Of a stretch of 12,019 bases of DNA, positions 1 to 4,832 are shown in pieces. Origin of the DNA: Sphingomonadaceae bacterium (lineage in GTDB: Bacteria; Pseudomonadota; Alphaproteobacteria; Sphingomonadales; Sphingomonadaceae); assembly GCA_020446665.1 (NCBI GenBank), contig JAGREF010000147.1, forward strand, positions 1 through 12,019, in the 5' to 3' direction. The translations under genes and the position numbers were made by a program. Below the pieces are notes generated by a model that did no database searches, was not told where the DNA came from, and worked only from the letters and a program-made list of their open reading frames with translations. The number at the start of each line of letters is the position of its first letter. The stretch's first letter is position 1.

Positions 1-269
1 GCTACCGCGCGAGCAAGGCCGCGCTGAATATGCTGCTGAGGAATTTTGCGATCGAAATGGCGCGGCGCAATGCGGATTTCATCGTCGCAGGCCTGCACCC
101 CGGCACCGTGGATACGGCGCTGTCCGAACCGTTTCAGACAAACCTTGCCGAAGGGCAACTGACCGCGCCGGATGCTGCCGCCAGCAATTTGCTGACTGTA
201 CTGGCCGGGCTCACGCCAGAGGATAGCGGGCAGGTGTTCGACTGGCAGGGGGACAGAGTGCCGGATTAG
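1..269 (+). CDS. Short-chain dehydrogenase/reductase (SDR), C-terminal part
   Basis: The reading frame is open from the window edge and ends at TAG 267-269, so only the last 89 or so residues are present. The first visible residues are Y-R-A-S-K, the YxxxK catalytic motif of classical SDR oxidoreductases. The HPGTVDT segment about 30 residues later fits the family's PGxVxT loop that follows the cofactor site. The tail ends with DWQGDRVPD, as in C-factor-like SDRs. These enzymes are cytosolic NAD(P)-dependent oxidoreductases; the substrate cannot be told from this fragment. The start, the Rossmann glycine motif and the promoter lie outside the window. The next sequence downstream is repeat DNA holding an insertion sequence, so this gene does not appear to be in an operon with anything seen here. 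Family assignment is firm; specificity is unknown. Confidence 0.85.
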   Translation, partial: YRASKAALNMLLRNFAIEMARRNADFIVAGLHPGTVDTALSEPFQTNLAEGQLTAPDAAASNLLTVLAGLTPEDSGQVFDWQGDRVPD

Positions 270-359
270 ACGCAAATGGCAGCTATCCGCAACGCTTGCT
301 GGAAAAGCTGACTTTCCGGAGACGACCCAATTGCGGATATTTGTCATTTCTTCCCCCAA

Positions 360-380
360 CCCGTCACCCCGGACTTGATC
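360..380 (+). repeat. Left part of a 33-bp palindromic repeat, split by an insertion sequence
   Basis: The sequence begins cccgtcaccccgg and breaks off at position 380. Its missing arm, cggggtcccgct, is at 2531-2542 on the other side of the IS. Joined together (360-380 plus 2531-2542) they give a 33-base element that matches the reverse complement of 2882-2914 at 31 of 33 positions. The accccgg/ccggggt arms form a hairpin. Short palindromes of this look are dispersed, REP-like repeats in many alphaproteobacterial genomes (recalled, not searched). Confidence 0.85.
372..380 (+). repeat. Target-site duplication, left copy
   Basis: GACTTGATC directly precedes the left end of the IS and recurs directly after the right end at 2522-2530. 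IS1595-family elements usually duplicate 8 bp; the ninth matching base may be chance or a true 9-bp duplication. Confidence 0.8.
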
Positions 381-404
381 GGGAGTGATATAGATGACAA
401 AGCA
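381..404 (+). repeat. Left terminal inverted repeat of the IS
   Basis: It pairs with 2498-2521 at 20 of 24 positions; the longest identical blocks are tgatata and tgacaaagca. It contains a GGGAG Shine-Dalgarno-like block (381-385) and the ATG (394) of the first cargo ORF. Confidence 0.9.
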
Positions 405-603
405 CACCGATCTTGATATAAAATTTTTGCGTGACAGGCCGGATAGGTCCGAGAGTGAGAAAAAGCTTTCGGACCTTATCATCCGAGAACATGCGGCGTG
501 GGATAACGGGCCAGACTGGGATAGGGCGCGTGTACTTGCGAATGCAATCATCGATGCCATGAAATCAGAAGGGTATCCGACGACCAGCGAGTTCCGAGAC
601 TAA
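394..603 (+). CDS. Small uncharacterised cargo protein of the IS (69 aa)
   Basis: I do not recognise this family. The predicted protein is soluble, charged and probably helical, with a central W-D-N-G-P-D-W-D-R-A-R stretch and no membrane segment or signal peptide. The ATG lies inside the left terminal repeat of the IS, with GGGAG eight bases upstream, so the transposon end itself supplies the ribosome-binding site and start codon. The last 39 bases overlap the end of the convergent cargo gene (565-1323). No function can be assigned. It could be a chance ORF, but the good ribosome-binding site and the position at the element's edge favour a real gene. Confidence 0.5.
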   Translation: MTKHTDLDIKFLRDRPDRSESEKKLSDLIIREHAAWDNGPDWDRARVLANAIIDAMKSEGYPTTSEFRD

Positions 604-1323
604 TTTCCATAGTTCACTTCCCGGCTCGTGACCGGCCTTTTGCATTTCGCTCTGATGCCTTGTAGCAGTGGCACTACCAAGCATGAGTAGACTAAGGTCG
701 AATTGGAAATAGAATTGCTTTGCTGGCGGCGTAGTAAGCACCTCTTCTGATTGGAACTCGAATGTGGGAAAGTGCACAAAGTCACACCAGTTGAATGCCA
801 ATACCGGGATCGCCCAATACGCAATTAGAACGTCGAACTGCTGAAACTGTAGTATTTCGATCCCGGCTTGCAGCGCTTCCGGGCGGGGAAATGTTTTATC
901 GAGCACGGCAAAAGCGAGAGCGAGAGTTAACCTTCCTAGATCGCCCTTCCCAAGCATCACTATGTCATCTTTCGACCTGGTCACTAGATCGTATTTCTTG
1001 GGATCAAGCGTCGGATAAGTGCGGGCAAAGAGTTTGGAAGCAAAGCCGTCGGGACCAGGCTTCTGCCAGTTGGCTAACGTATCGTCATCACGGTTCTCAA
1101 ATTCAACAGTGTGCTTGCATAAGTGGCCTTCGCTACTGGGGCTAACATGCACGGACCATCGCTTTTCCTTCACGGGGAAGTCTGGCCCAAAAGATTCAGT
1201 ATAATCAAACCCTTTTGCCAGTACGACCAAATCGCCATTTGATCGTTCACGAATGGACATGACCTCGCGAAGCCGCCCTTTACACTTGACGGCAATGCGC
1301 GTTTTGGGTTTCCTTTTAGCCAC
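565..1323 (-). CDS. Uncharacterised cargo protein of the IS (about 252 aa)
   Basis: I do not recognise this protein. The frame is open from 1446, but the part before position 1323 is antisense to the small ORF at 1325-1459 and looks unlike protein. I take the GTG at 1323-1321 (V-A-K-R-K-P-K-T) as start; ATG 1260 (M-S-I-R-E-R-S-N-G-D) is an alternative giving 231 residues. Neither has a strong Shine-Dalgarno. Composition is that of a real soluble protein, with mixed charge and several Trp and Phe, including a W-A-I-P-V-L-A-F-N-W-C patch and a K-D-D-I-V-M-L-G-K-G-D stretch. There is no signal peptide or zinc motif. It is convergent with the 394-603 gene, overlapping by 39 bp, and starts 1 bp from the divergent 44-aa ORF. 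Cargo of an IS1595-type element; role unknown. Confidence 0.55.
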   Translation of the reverse strand: MAKRKPKTRIAVKCKGRLREVMSIRERSNGDLVVLAKGFDYTESFGPDFPVKEKRWSVHVSPSSEGHLCKHTVEFENRDDDTLANWQKPGPDGFASKLFARTYPTLDPKKYDLVTRSKDDIVMLGKGDLGRLTLALAFAVLDKTFPRPEALQAGIEILQFQQFDVLIAYWAIPVLAFNWCDFVHFPTFEFQSEEVLTTPPAKQFYFQFDLSLLMLGSATATRHQSEMQKAGHEPGSELWKLVSELAGRRIPF

Positions 1324-1324
1324 T

Positions 1325-1459
1325 ATGTCACAGACCGAACCAGCCACCACAGAAAACGAAGTGCTCAAGCGGATGCTGAACACTCCCCCTAAACCGCATA
1401 ATGCGGGCAAAGAGTCGAGTCCTAAGGCCAAGAAAGCCAAGGACAAGAAGGCCGACTAG
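1325..1459 (+). CDS. Small basic-tailed cargo protein (44 aa)
   Basis: From ATG 1325 the frame encodes 44 residues: an acidic N-terminus, then E-V-L-K-R-M-L-N-T-P-P-K-P-H, then a lysine-rich tail ending K-K-A-K-D-K-K-A-D. The L-x-T-P-P-K-P-H motif with a lysine tail is one I recall from short hypothetical proteins of many proteobacteria, which supports a real gene, but no function is known to me. The frame continues upstream to 1253, but that part is antisense to the cargo gene on the other strand and lacks this signature. The ribosome-binding site is weak. It lies between the 565-1323 gene, divergent from it, and the transposase gene, convergent with it. Confidence 0.5.
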   Translation: MSQTEPATTENEVLKRMLNTPPKPHNAGKESSPKAKKAKDKKAD

Positions 1460-1513
1460 CGGCGCTTCTTGTATGGCAGGAAGTCGAATGTAAGCTGCGG
1501 CGGCCCGACAGCC

Positions 1514-2473
1514 TTAGGCTGCGAGTTGACCAGTCCGCCGATAGGTCAGGCGGCGTCCTGTGATGCCCTGCAAGGCTTTCTCGCAACGCTCAAAGTCGTT
1601 GTCCTTGCGGGTGTTGTAACGGAAGTCGAATTCCGTGCAGTAGCGGTGCAGATGGTTCGCACTAAGGTGATAATAGGTGCCCGTCACGCCGCGCTTGAGG
1701 ATCGAGAAATAGCCTTCAATCGTGTTAGTATGGAACGGGCCTCGCACATATTCATCCTTGCCGTGGTTCACCACTTCATGCGTGAAGTCGCGGTTCATGT
1801 GGCGATACTGGCCAGCATCATCGGTGCAAAGCGTAGAGGCCTTATCCACTTGCTCAACAAGGATCGGACGCAGATTGGCAGCCGTGACGCTTTGAACGTG
1901 AACGGAGCGAACCTTACCGTCGCGCTCGACTAGCGAAAACACAGTTTCCTTGCCCCAATTGCCGCCAAGGCGACGCTTTGCGCGCTTGCTCTTGTGACGG
2001 TTCTTTTCCTTGCCGCCAATAAAAGTTTCGTCCGCTTCCACGGTTTTGCCTTCGCCACCGAGAGGCGGTTCACCATCAGCAGGGCGCATAGCTTCACGAA
2101 TGCGGTGAGACATGAACCAAGCCGTTTTCTGCGTCACGCCGAGCATACGGGCAAGCTGGTGGCCAGACATGCCGCGCTTAGACGAGCAAAGCAGGAAGGT
2201 CGCCAGCACCCATTTGTTGAGCGCGATCTTGGAACGCTCAAACACTGTGCCGACCGTCACCGTGTATTGCTGGCGGCAATCGTTACACTGGACAACACCC
2301 TTGCGAACCGTGCCGCCGGGATGCGCCTTAGTTGCCTTGCGCTTCTGCGGGGGAAGCCGCGTAGCATTGAACGAGCCGCAATGCGGGCAATAGGGGCCAT
2401 CGGGCCAACGCAAGCCTTCAAGGTGCTCGCGGGCTGCGTCTACATCGGTGAAGCGAGGGTGTGTAATGTCCAT
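1514..2473 (-). CDS. IS1595-family transposase (319 aa)
   Basis: A DDE-type transposase that cuts and joins the IS ends. Visible parts in order: an N-terminal zinc ribbon with C-P-H-C (29-32) and C-N-D-C (63-66); a helix-turn-helix at about 101-129 (G-M-S-G-H-Q-L-A-R-M-L-G-V); the first catalytic Asp in V-E-A-D-E-T-F-I-G-G-K (D148); the second in L-C-T-D-D-A-G-Q-Y (D218 or D219); and the last motif H-T-N-T-I-E-G-Y-F-S-I-L-K-R-G (248-262), where N250 or E253 completes the site. Length is normal for the family and there is no frameshift, so it should be functional. The start lies 48 bp inside the right end. An exact TTGACA lies in the right terminal repeat at 2508-2503, reading toward the gene, but without a convincing -10. 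A small CAGCC/GGCTG hairpin spans the stop codon. Confidence 0.95.
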   Translation of the reverse strand: MDITHPRFTDVDAAREHLEGLRWPDGPYCPHCGSFNATRLPPQKRKATKAHPGGTVRKGVVQCNDCRQQYTVTVGTVFERSKIALNKWVLATFLLCSSKRGMSGHQLARMLGVTQKTAWFMSHRIREAMRPADGEPPLGGEGKTVEADETFIGGKEKNRHKSKRAKRRLGGNWGKETVFSLVERDGKVRSVHVQSVTAANLRPILVEQVDKASTLCTDDAGQYRHMNRDFTHEVVNHGKDEYVRGPFHTNTIEGYFSILKRGVTGTYYHLSANHLHRYCTEFDFRYNTRKDNDFERCEKALQGITGRRLTYRRTGQLAA

Positions 2474-2497
2474 GCGCCATCAATGGCTTATCTAGCC

Positions 2498-2521
2498 TGC
2501 TTTGTCAAGTATATCATTACC
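2498..2521 (-). repeat. Right terminal inverted repeat of the IS
   Basis: Its reverse complement begins ggtaatgatata and matches the left end at 20 of 24 positions. It is followed at once by the right copy of the target duplication. Confidence 0.9.
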
Positions 2522-2530
2522 GACTTGATC
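2522..2530 (+). repeat. Target-site duplication, right copy
   Basis: GACTTGATC, identical to 372-380, lies directly outside the right end of the IS. Confidence 0.8.
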
Positions 2531-2542
2531 CGGGGTCCCGCT
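2531..2542 (+). repeat. Right arm of the split palindromic repeat
   Basis: cggggtcccgct completes the palindrome begun at 360-380. Before the IS arrived, this palindrome stood about 20 bp beyond the stop codon of the GIY-YIG gene. Confidence 0.8.
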
Positions 2543-2564
2543 ATTCTTACAGCGCAAGGCTTGC

Positions 2565-2864
2565 TCAAATGAGCAAATCATAGAGATCAGACCAGTCGGG
2601 ATTGGCTCGCTCAATCAGCTCGAATTTCCATTCGCGGCGCCAGCGTTTGATCCGCTTTTCATGCGCGATGCAGTCTTCGATGGAATCACCTTGCTCCGCC
2701 CAGACAAGGCGATGCAAGCCATATCGCGCACAGAAATCCGAACCGCTGCTCTCACGATGCTGGAAGATACGAGCGGCAAGATCAGACGTCACGCCGACAT
2801 AGATCGTCCCGCGATAGCGGTCGGCCGTGATGTAAACCCAGCCACCCTTGCGCTTGCGATCCAT
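2565..2864 (-). CDS. GIY-YIG nuclease family protein (99 aa, URI-like)
   Basis: The GIY-YIG fold cuts DNA with a catalytic Tyr, Arg and Glu. Here the first motif is W-V-Y-I (9-12), the second I-Y-V-G-V-T (21-26), then R32 and H36 in L-A-A-R-I-F-Q-H. A later E69-K-R-I-K-R-W-R-R-E-W-K segment holds the presumed metal-binding Glu, and the end N-P-D-W-S-D-L is typical of the short UvrC-like (URI) subgroup. At 99 residues it is a complete single-domain protein with no added DNA-binding domain. All key residues are present, so it is probably active. Apart from the later IS, the gene is framed by two inverted copies of one palindromic repeat. Its start overlaps the end of the upstream membrane-protein ORF by 76 bp in another frame. 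The ribosome-binding site is weak. Role unknown; a repair nuclease or a selfish repeat-associated nuclease are both possible. Confidence 0.9.
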   Translation of the reverse strand: MDRKRKGGWVYITADRYRGTIYVGVTSDLAARIFQHRESSGSDFCARYGLHRLVWAEQGDSIEDCIAHEKRIKRWRREWKFELIERANPDWSDLYDLLI

Positions 2865-3475
2865 GGCAGCACTTCAAGGGAAGCGGGACCCCGGGTCAAG
2901 CCCGGGGTGACGGGGTGTGGTTTGGTGGGGCAGCAAACCACCCCATTCCAGTCACTCAACGGCTCACAAGACTTAATGCGCTCCCCGCTGAGATTGAGCA
3001 TTACCGTCTGCGTGAAACCTTCGGGGTTGCGACCGGGTGATCTCACTATGGCGATCCCACCATCCGGAATGCCCTCACTGTAAAGGACCGCACGAGGTGG
3101 TATCCCCGCAAGCTCTCGCTCGTGCAAATCTGCAAAGGCCTTCTTCTGCCGAGTTGTGAACGCGTCCATCGCGACGGAACTCAAAATTACGGCTACTCCC
3201 ATGGCGGTAAGGGGGAGGATGCGACCCAAATGCATCCTCGTGCGTGAGGAATGATGAGCCGGCTTGAAGAAGACCGTTGCGGCGGCTGCACAGAAAGCCA
3301 CAAAGAAGATGATCGCCCAAGCAATGTGCCAGACGAGGATTGCTCCGAAATCGTTTCCTGTCCGAATGCTGTCGGGTCTGAACAGGGCTGCGGCGGCAAG
3401 ATAGATCGGGCAAAACAGCACCAGCAAACCAGCGGCAAATTTCTCGTTGAACGTGCATGATCGTAGGGTCTGCAT
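2789..3475 (-). CDS. Unrecognised membrane protein with a repeat-derived C-terminus (about 228 aa)
   Basis: I do not recognise the family. From ATG 3475 (M-Q-T-L-R-S-C-T-F-N) the protein has three hydrophobic stretches at about 13-32, 43-70 and 87-106, then a soluble region of about 65 residues ending M-L-N-L-S-G-E-R-I-K-S. After that the frame enters repeat DNA: P-L-S-D-W-N-G-V (172-179) comes from a 27-bp direct repeat, V-T-P-G-L-T-R-G-P from the palindrome at 2882-2914, and the last 25 residues lie in the shifted frame over the GIY-YIG start. The natural C-terminus has probably been lost and replaced by read-through. An upstream extension to 3568 would put a second P-L-S-D-W-N-G-V at the N-terminus, also repeat-encoded, so I prefer the start after it. 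No strong ribosome-binding site. It may be a decaying gene. Confidence 0.5.
   Translation of the reverse strand: MQTLRSCTFNEKFAAGLLVLFCPIYLAAAALFRPDSIRTGNDFGAILVWHIAWAIIFFVAFCAAAATVFFKPAHHSSRTRMHLGRILPLTAMGVAVILSSVAMDAFTTRQKKAFADLHERELAGIPPRAVLYSEGIPDGGIAIVRSPGRNPEGFTQTVMLNLSGERIKSCEPLSDWNGVVCCPTKPHPVTPGLTRGPASLEVLPWIASARVAGFTSRPTAIAGRSMSA
2882..2914 (-). repeat. Palindromic repeat, intact copy
   Basis: A hairpin of eight perfect base pairs, ACCCCGGG/CCCGGGGT, with a five-base loop (tcaag). The reverse complement matches the IS-interrupted copy at 31 of 33 bases, and the two differences are in the central part. It lies 17 bp upstream of the GIY-YIG start codon, in inverted orientation to the first copy. 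Confidence 0.85.
2917..2941. repeat. Hairpin adjoining the palindromic repeat
   Basis: GTGGTTTG and CAAACCAC form a perfect 8-bp stem around a nine-base loop. There is no T-run on either side, so it is not a standard intrinsic terminator. It overlaps the start of the 27-bp direct repeat by four bases. Confidence 0.6.
2938..2964 (+). repeat. 27-bp direct repeat, copy 1
   Basis: It begins ccaccccattccagtcactc and ends cggct. It matches 3511-3537 at 26 of 27 positions. The copies are 573 bp apart, a multiple of three, so both encode P-L-S-D-W-N-G-V in one minus-strand frame. Confidence 0.85.
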
Positions 3476-3510
3476 GGTGTTCCGAGAATAATGCAAGCTA
3501 TGTCCTCTTT

Positions 3511-3537
3511 CCACCCCATTCCAGTCACTCAGCGGCT
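3511..3537 (+). repeat. 27-bp direct repeat, copy 2
   Basis: Same sequence as 2938-2964 except for one A/G difference (3532). It lies upstream of the preferred start codon of the membrane-protein gene, so the two copies bracket that gene. The rest of the 116-bp gap 3476-3591 shows no gene; it holds an imperfect palindrome, gcggacgttcgc, at 3556-3567. Confidence 0.85.
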
Positions 3538-3591
3538 GATCTGACAGCCCCAATGCGGACGTTCGCAATCGCTTGCATTTGTCTGCGCAGC

Positions 3592-3895
3592 CTAGAAAAT
3601 GCCCACTGCCAGCTCTGCCCAGATCAGCAGGAACAGGCCGAGCATGGCGAGCGAAGCAAAGGCAAAGGCCTGTTTGCCCTGAAAAGCGCGGGCTGCCAGC
3701 TCAACACTTGCGCACAGCATCGCCAGCAAGCCGCCCATGACGATGAAATCGCCCGGTCCCCAAGTTCACTTCGCCGGTGAAGATCATGGCGATGGCGGGC
3801 ACGGCCAGCAAGGCAGCGGCTGTGCCCCACAGGGCGAGGCGCCATTTGCCAGACAGGCCGGTTCGGGTGCTTTCCATGGTGTTGAGTGTCGTCAT
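3592..3895 (-). pseudogene. Small three-helix membrane protein gene, broken by a 1-nt frameshift
   Basis: The start ATG (3895) overlaps the dehalogenase stop as ATGA. The first 44 codons, ending I-F-T-G-E-V-N, carry a hydrophobic helix. One surplus base at 3762-3763 (minus strand aacttgggg) then shifts the frame, and the actual product ends early as a 64-residue protein with an odd, basic C-terminal tail. Removing that base restores W-G-P-G-D-F-I-V-M-G-G-L-L, a second helix, a third helix and the end L-L-I-W-A-E-L-A-V-G-I-F before TAG at 3592-3594, exactly 100 residues in all. The W-A-E-L-A-V-G ending resembles small membrane proteins I recall from sphingomonads and xanthomonads; their function is unknown to me. 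The rest of the sequence is undamaged, so the change is recent or a sequencing error. Confidence 0.8.
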
Positions 3896-4779
3896 GCCTG
3901 TGCTGCCGTTTCCAGAATTGCCTCCACAAATCCCTGCGGATCGTCTTCCTGAATAAAGTGACCGCCTTTCAGCGTGCGATGCGGGGCGTTCTTGGCGCCG
4001 GGGACGCGTTCTTTGAACATGGCATCGCCCCCGCGCGTGATCGGGTCACGGTCGCTGAAGGCGCAGGTGAAGGGTTTGTCCCATTGCTCCAGCACAGCCC
4101 AGGCTGCCAGCTGGTCGGGCACGGCTTCATTATTGCCAAAGGGGACCAGCGACGGGAAAATCCGGGCTGCGGCCTTGCTGCCTCGCGTATCAAAGGGGGC
4201 ATTGTAAGCGGCCACTTCAGCAGCGGACAGTTCCCGTCTGGTGGCGGTCTGCAGGATCTTGCCGATTGGGAAGACCGGGCTGTATTTTGAAAATCTGCGC
4301 CATTTGGCGAATGCGGGCGGGGCGTCCTGCCCGGCTGGCAGGCCACCATTGGAGAGCACGACACCGGAAAAGCGATCAGGCATGGCGGCGAGCAGGCGCA
4401 GGCCCACCAGAGAGCCCCAATCCTGACAGGCGAGGAGGACATTCTCCAGTTTCAGTGCTTCGAACCATTCACGCATCCACGCCACATGCGCGGCATAGGT
4501 GAACGCGCCCTTGCTGGTCGGTTTGTCTGATTTGCCGAAACCAATCAGGTCAGGGGCCAGCGCCCGGAAACCAGCCGCGGCGACCGGGCCGACCATGTGG
4601 CGATAGAGATAGGACCAGCTCGGTTCGCCATGCATCATCAGCACCGGGCGGTCGTCACGCGGCCCTTCGTCAAGATAATGCACCCGCAACCCGCCCGGCA
4701 GCGTGTGATAATGCGGGGCGAAATCGTAATCCGGCAGATTGGCGAAGCGGGAATCAGGGGTGCGATGAATACGAGCCAT
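3892..4779 (-). CDS. Haloalkane dehalogenase (295 aa)
   Basis: An alpha/beta-hydrolase of the haloalkane dehalogenase family (EC 3.8.1.5), which hydrolyses carbon-halogen bonds to give an alcohol and halide. Visible motifs: the oxyanion segment H-G-E-P-S-W-S-Y-L-Y-R (50-60), where E52 and W55 are typical; the nucleophile Asp120 followed by Trp121 in C-Q-D-W-G-S-L-V-G-L, the Asp-Trp pair separating dehalogenases from esterases and the halide-binding Trp; an acid Asp near F-S-D-R-D-P-I-T (D245), placed as in subfamily I (DhlA-like); and the base His274 in G-G-H-F-I-Q-E-D-D-P. Length matches the family, and there is no signal peptide, so it should be cytosolic. It follows the Mur ligase gene by 53 bp on the same strand and is overlapped by the broken membrane-protein gene. 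Natural substrate unknown. Confidence 0.93.
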   Translation of the reverse strand: MARIHRTPDSRFANLPDYDFAPHYHTLPGGLRVHYLDEGPRDDRPVLMMHGEPSWSYLYRHMVGPVAAAGFRALAPDLIGFGKSDKPTSKGAFTYAAHVAWMREWFEALKLENVLLACQDWGSLVGLRLLAAMPDRFSGVVLSNGGLPAGQDAPPAFAKWRRFSKYSPVFPIGKILQTATRRELSAAEVAAYNAPFDTRGSKAAARIFPSLVPFGNNEAVPDQLAAWAVLEQWDKPFTCAFSDRDPITRGGDAMFKERVPGAKNAPHRTLKGGHFIQEDDPQGFVEAILETAAQA

Positions 4780-4832
4780 GGCTGAGTGTCTGCTGCAATT
4801 CGCGTTTCGTCAAATTGCGCCCTGTACCTCCG

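Larger units (their letters stand above)
381..2521 (-). mobile_element. IS1595-family insertion sequence with cargo ORFs (2141 bp)
   Basis: The boundaries are read directly. 381-404 and the reverse complement of 2498-2521 match at 20 of 24 positions and both begin with GG. The same 9-mer, GACTTGATC, flanks both ends. The element encodes one IS1595-type transposase on the minus strand, near the right end. The left 1.1 kb holds three ORFs unrelated to transposition: 394-603, 565-1323 and 1325-1459. Plain IS1595 elements are about 1 kb, so half of this one is cargo; passenger genes are known in some branches of the family. The cargo looks more AT-rich than the flanking chromosome. With intact ends, a full-length transposase and a perfect duplication, it looks recently inserted and possibly active. 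The insertion is within a palindromic repeat and not in a gene. Confidence 0.92.

Noticed and set aside
795..1145. 116-codon plus-strand frame in the IS cargo
   Set aside because: It lies antisense to the 565-1323 ORF, which has the more protein-like composition; no ribosome-binding site is seen.
1994..2572. 192-codon plus-strand frame
   Set aside because: It is antisense to the transposase and crosses the end of the IS into the flank.
2561..2576. ttgctcaaatgagcaa as a terminator of the GIY-YIG gene
   Set aside because: The stem would have only a two-base loop and no T-run follows on the minus strand.
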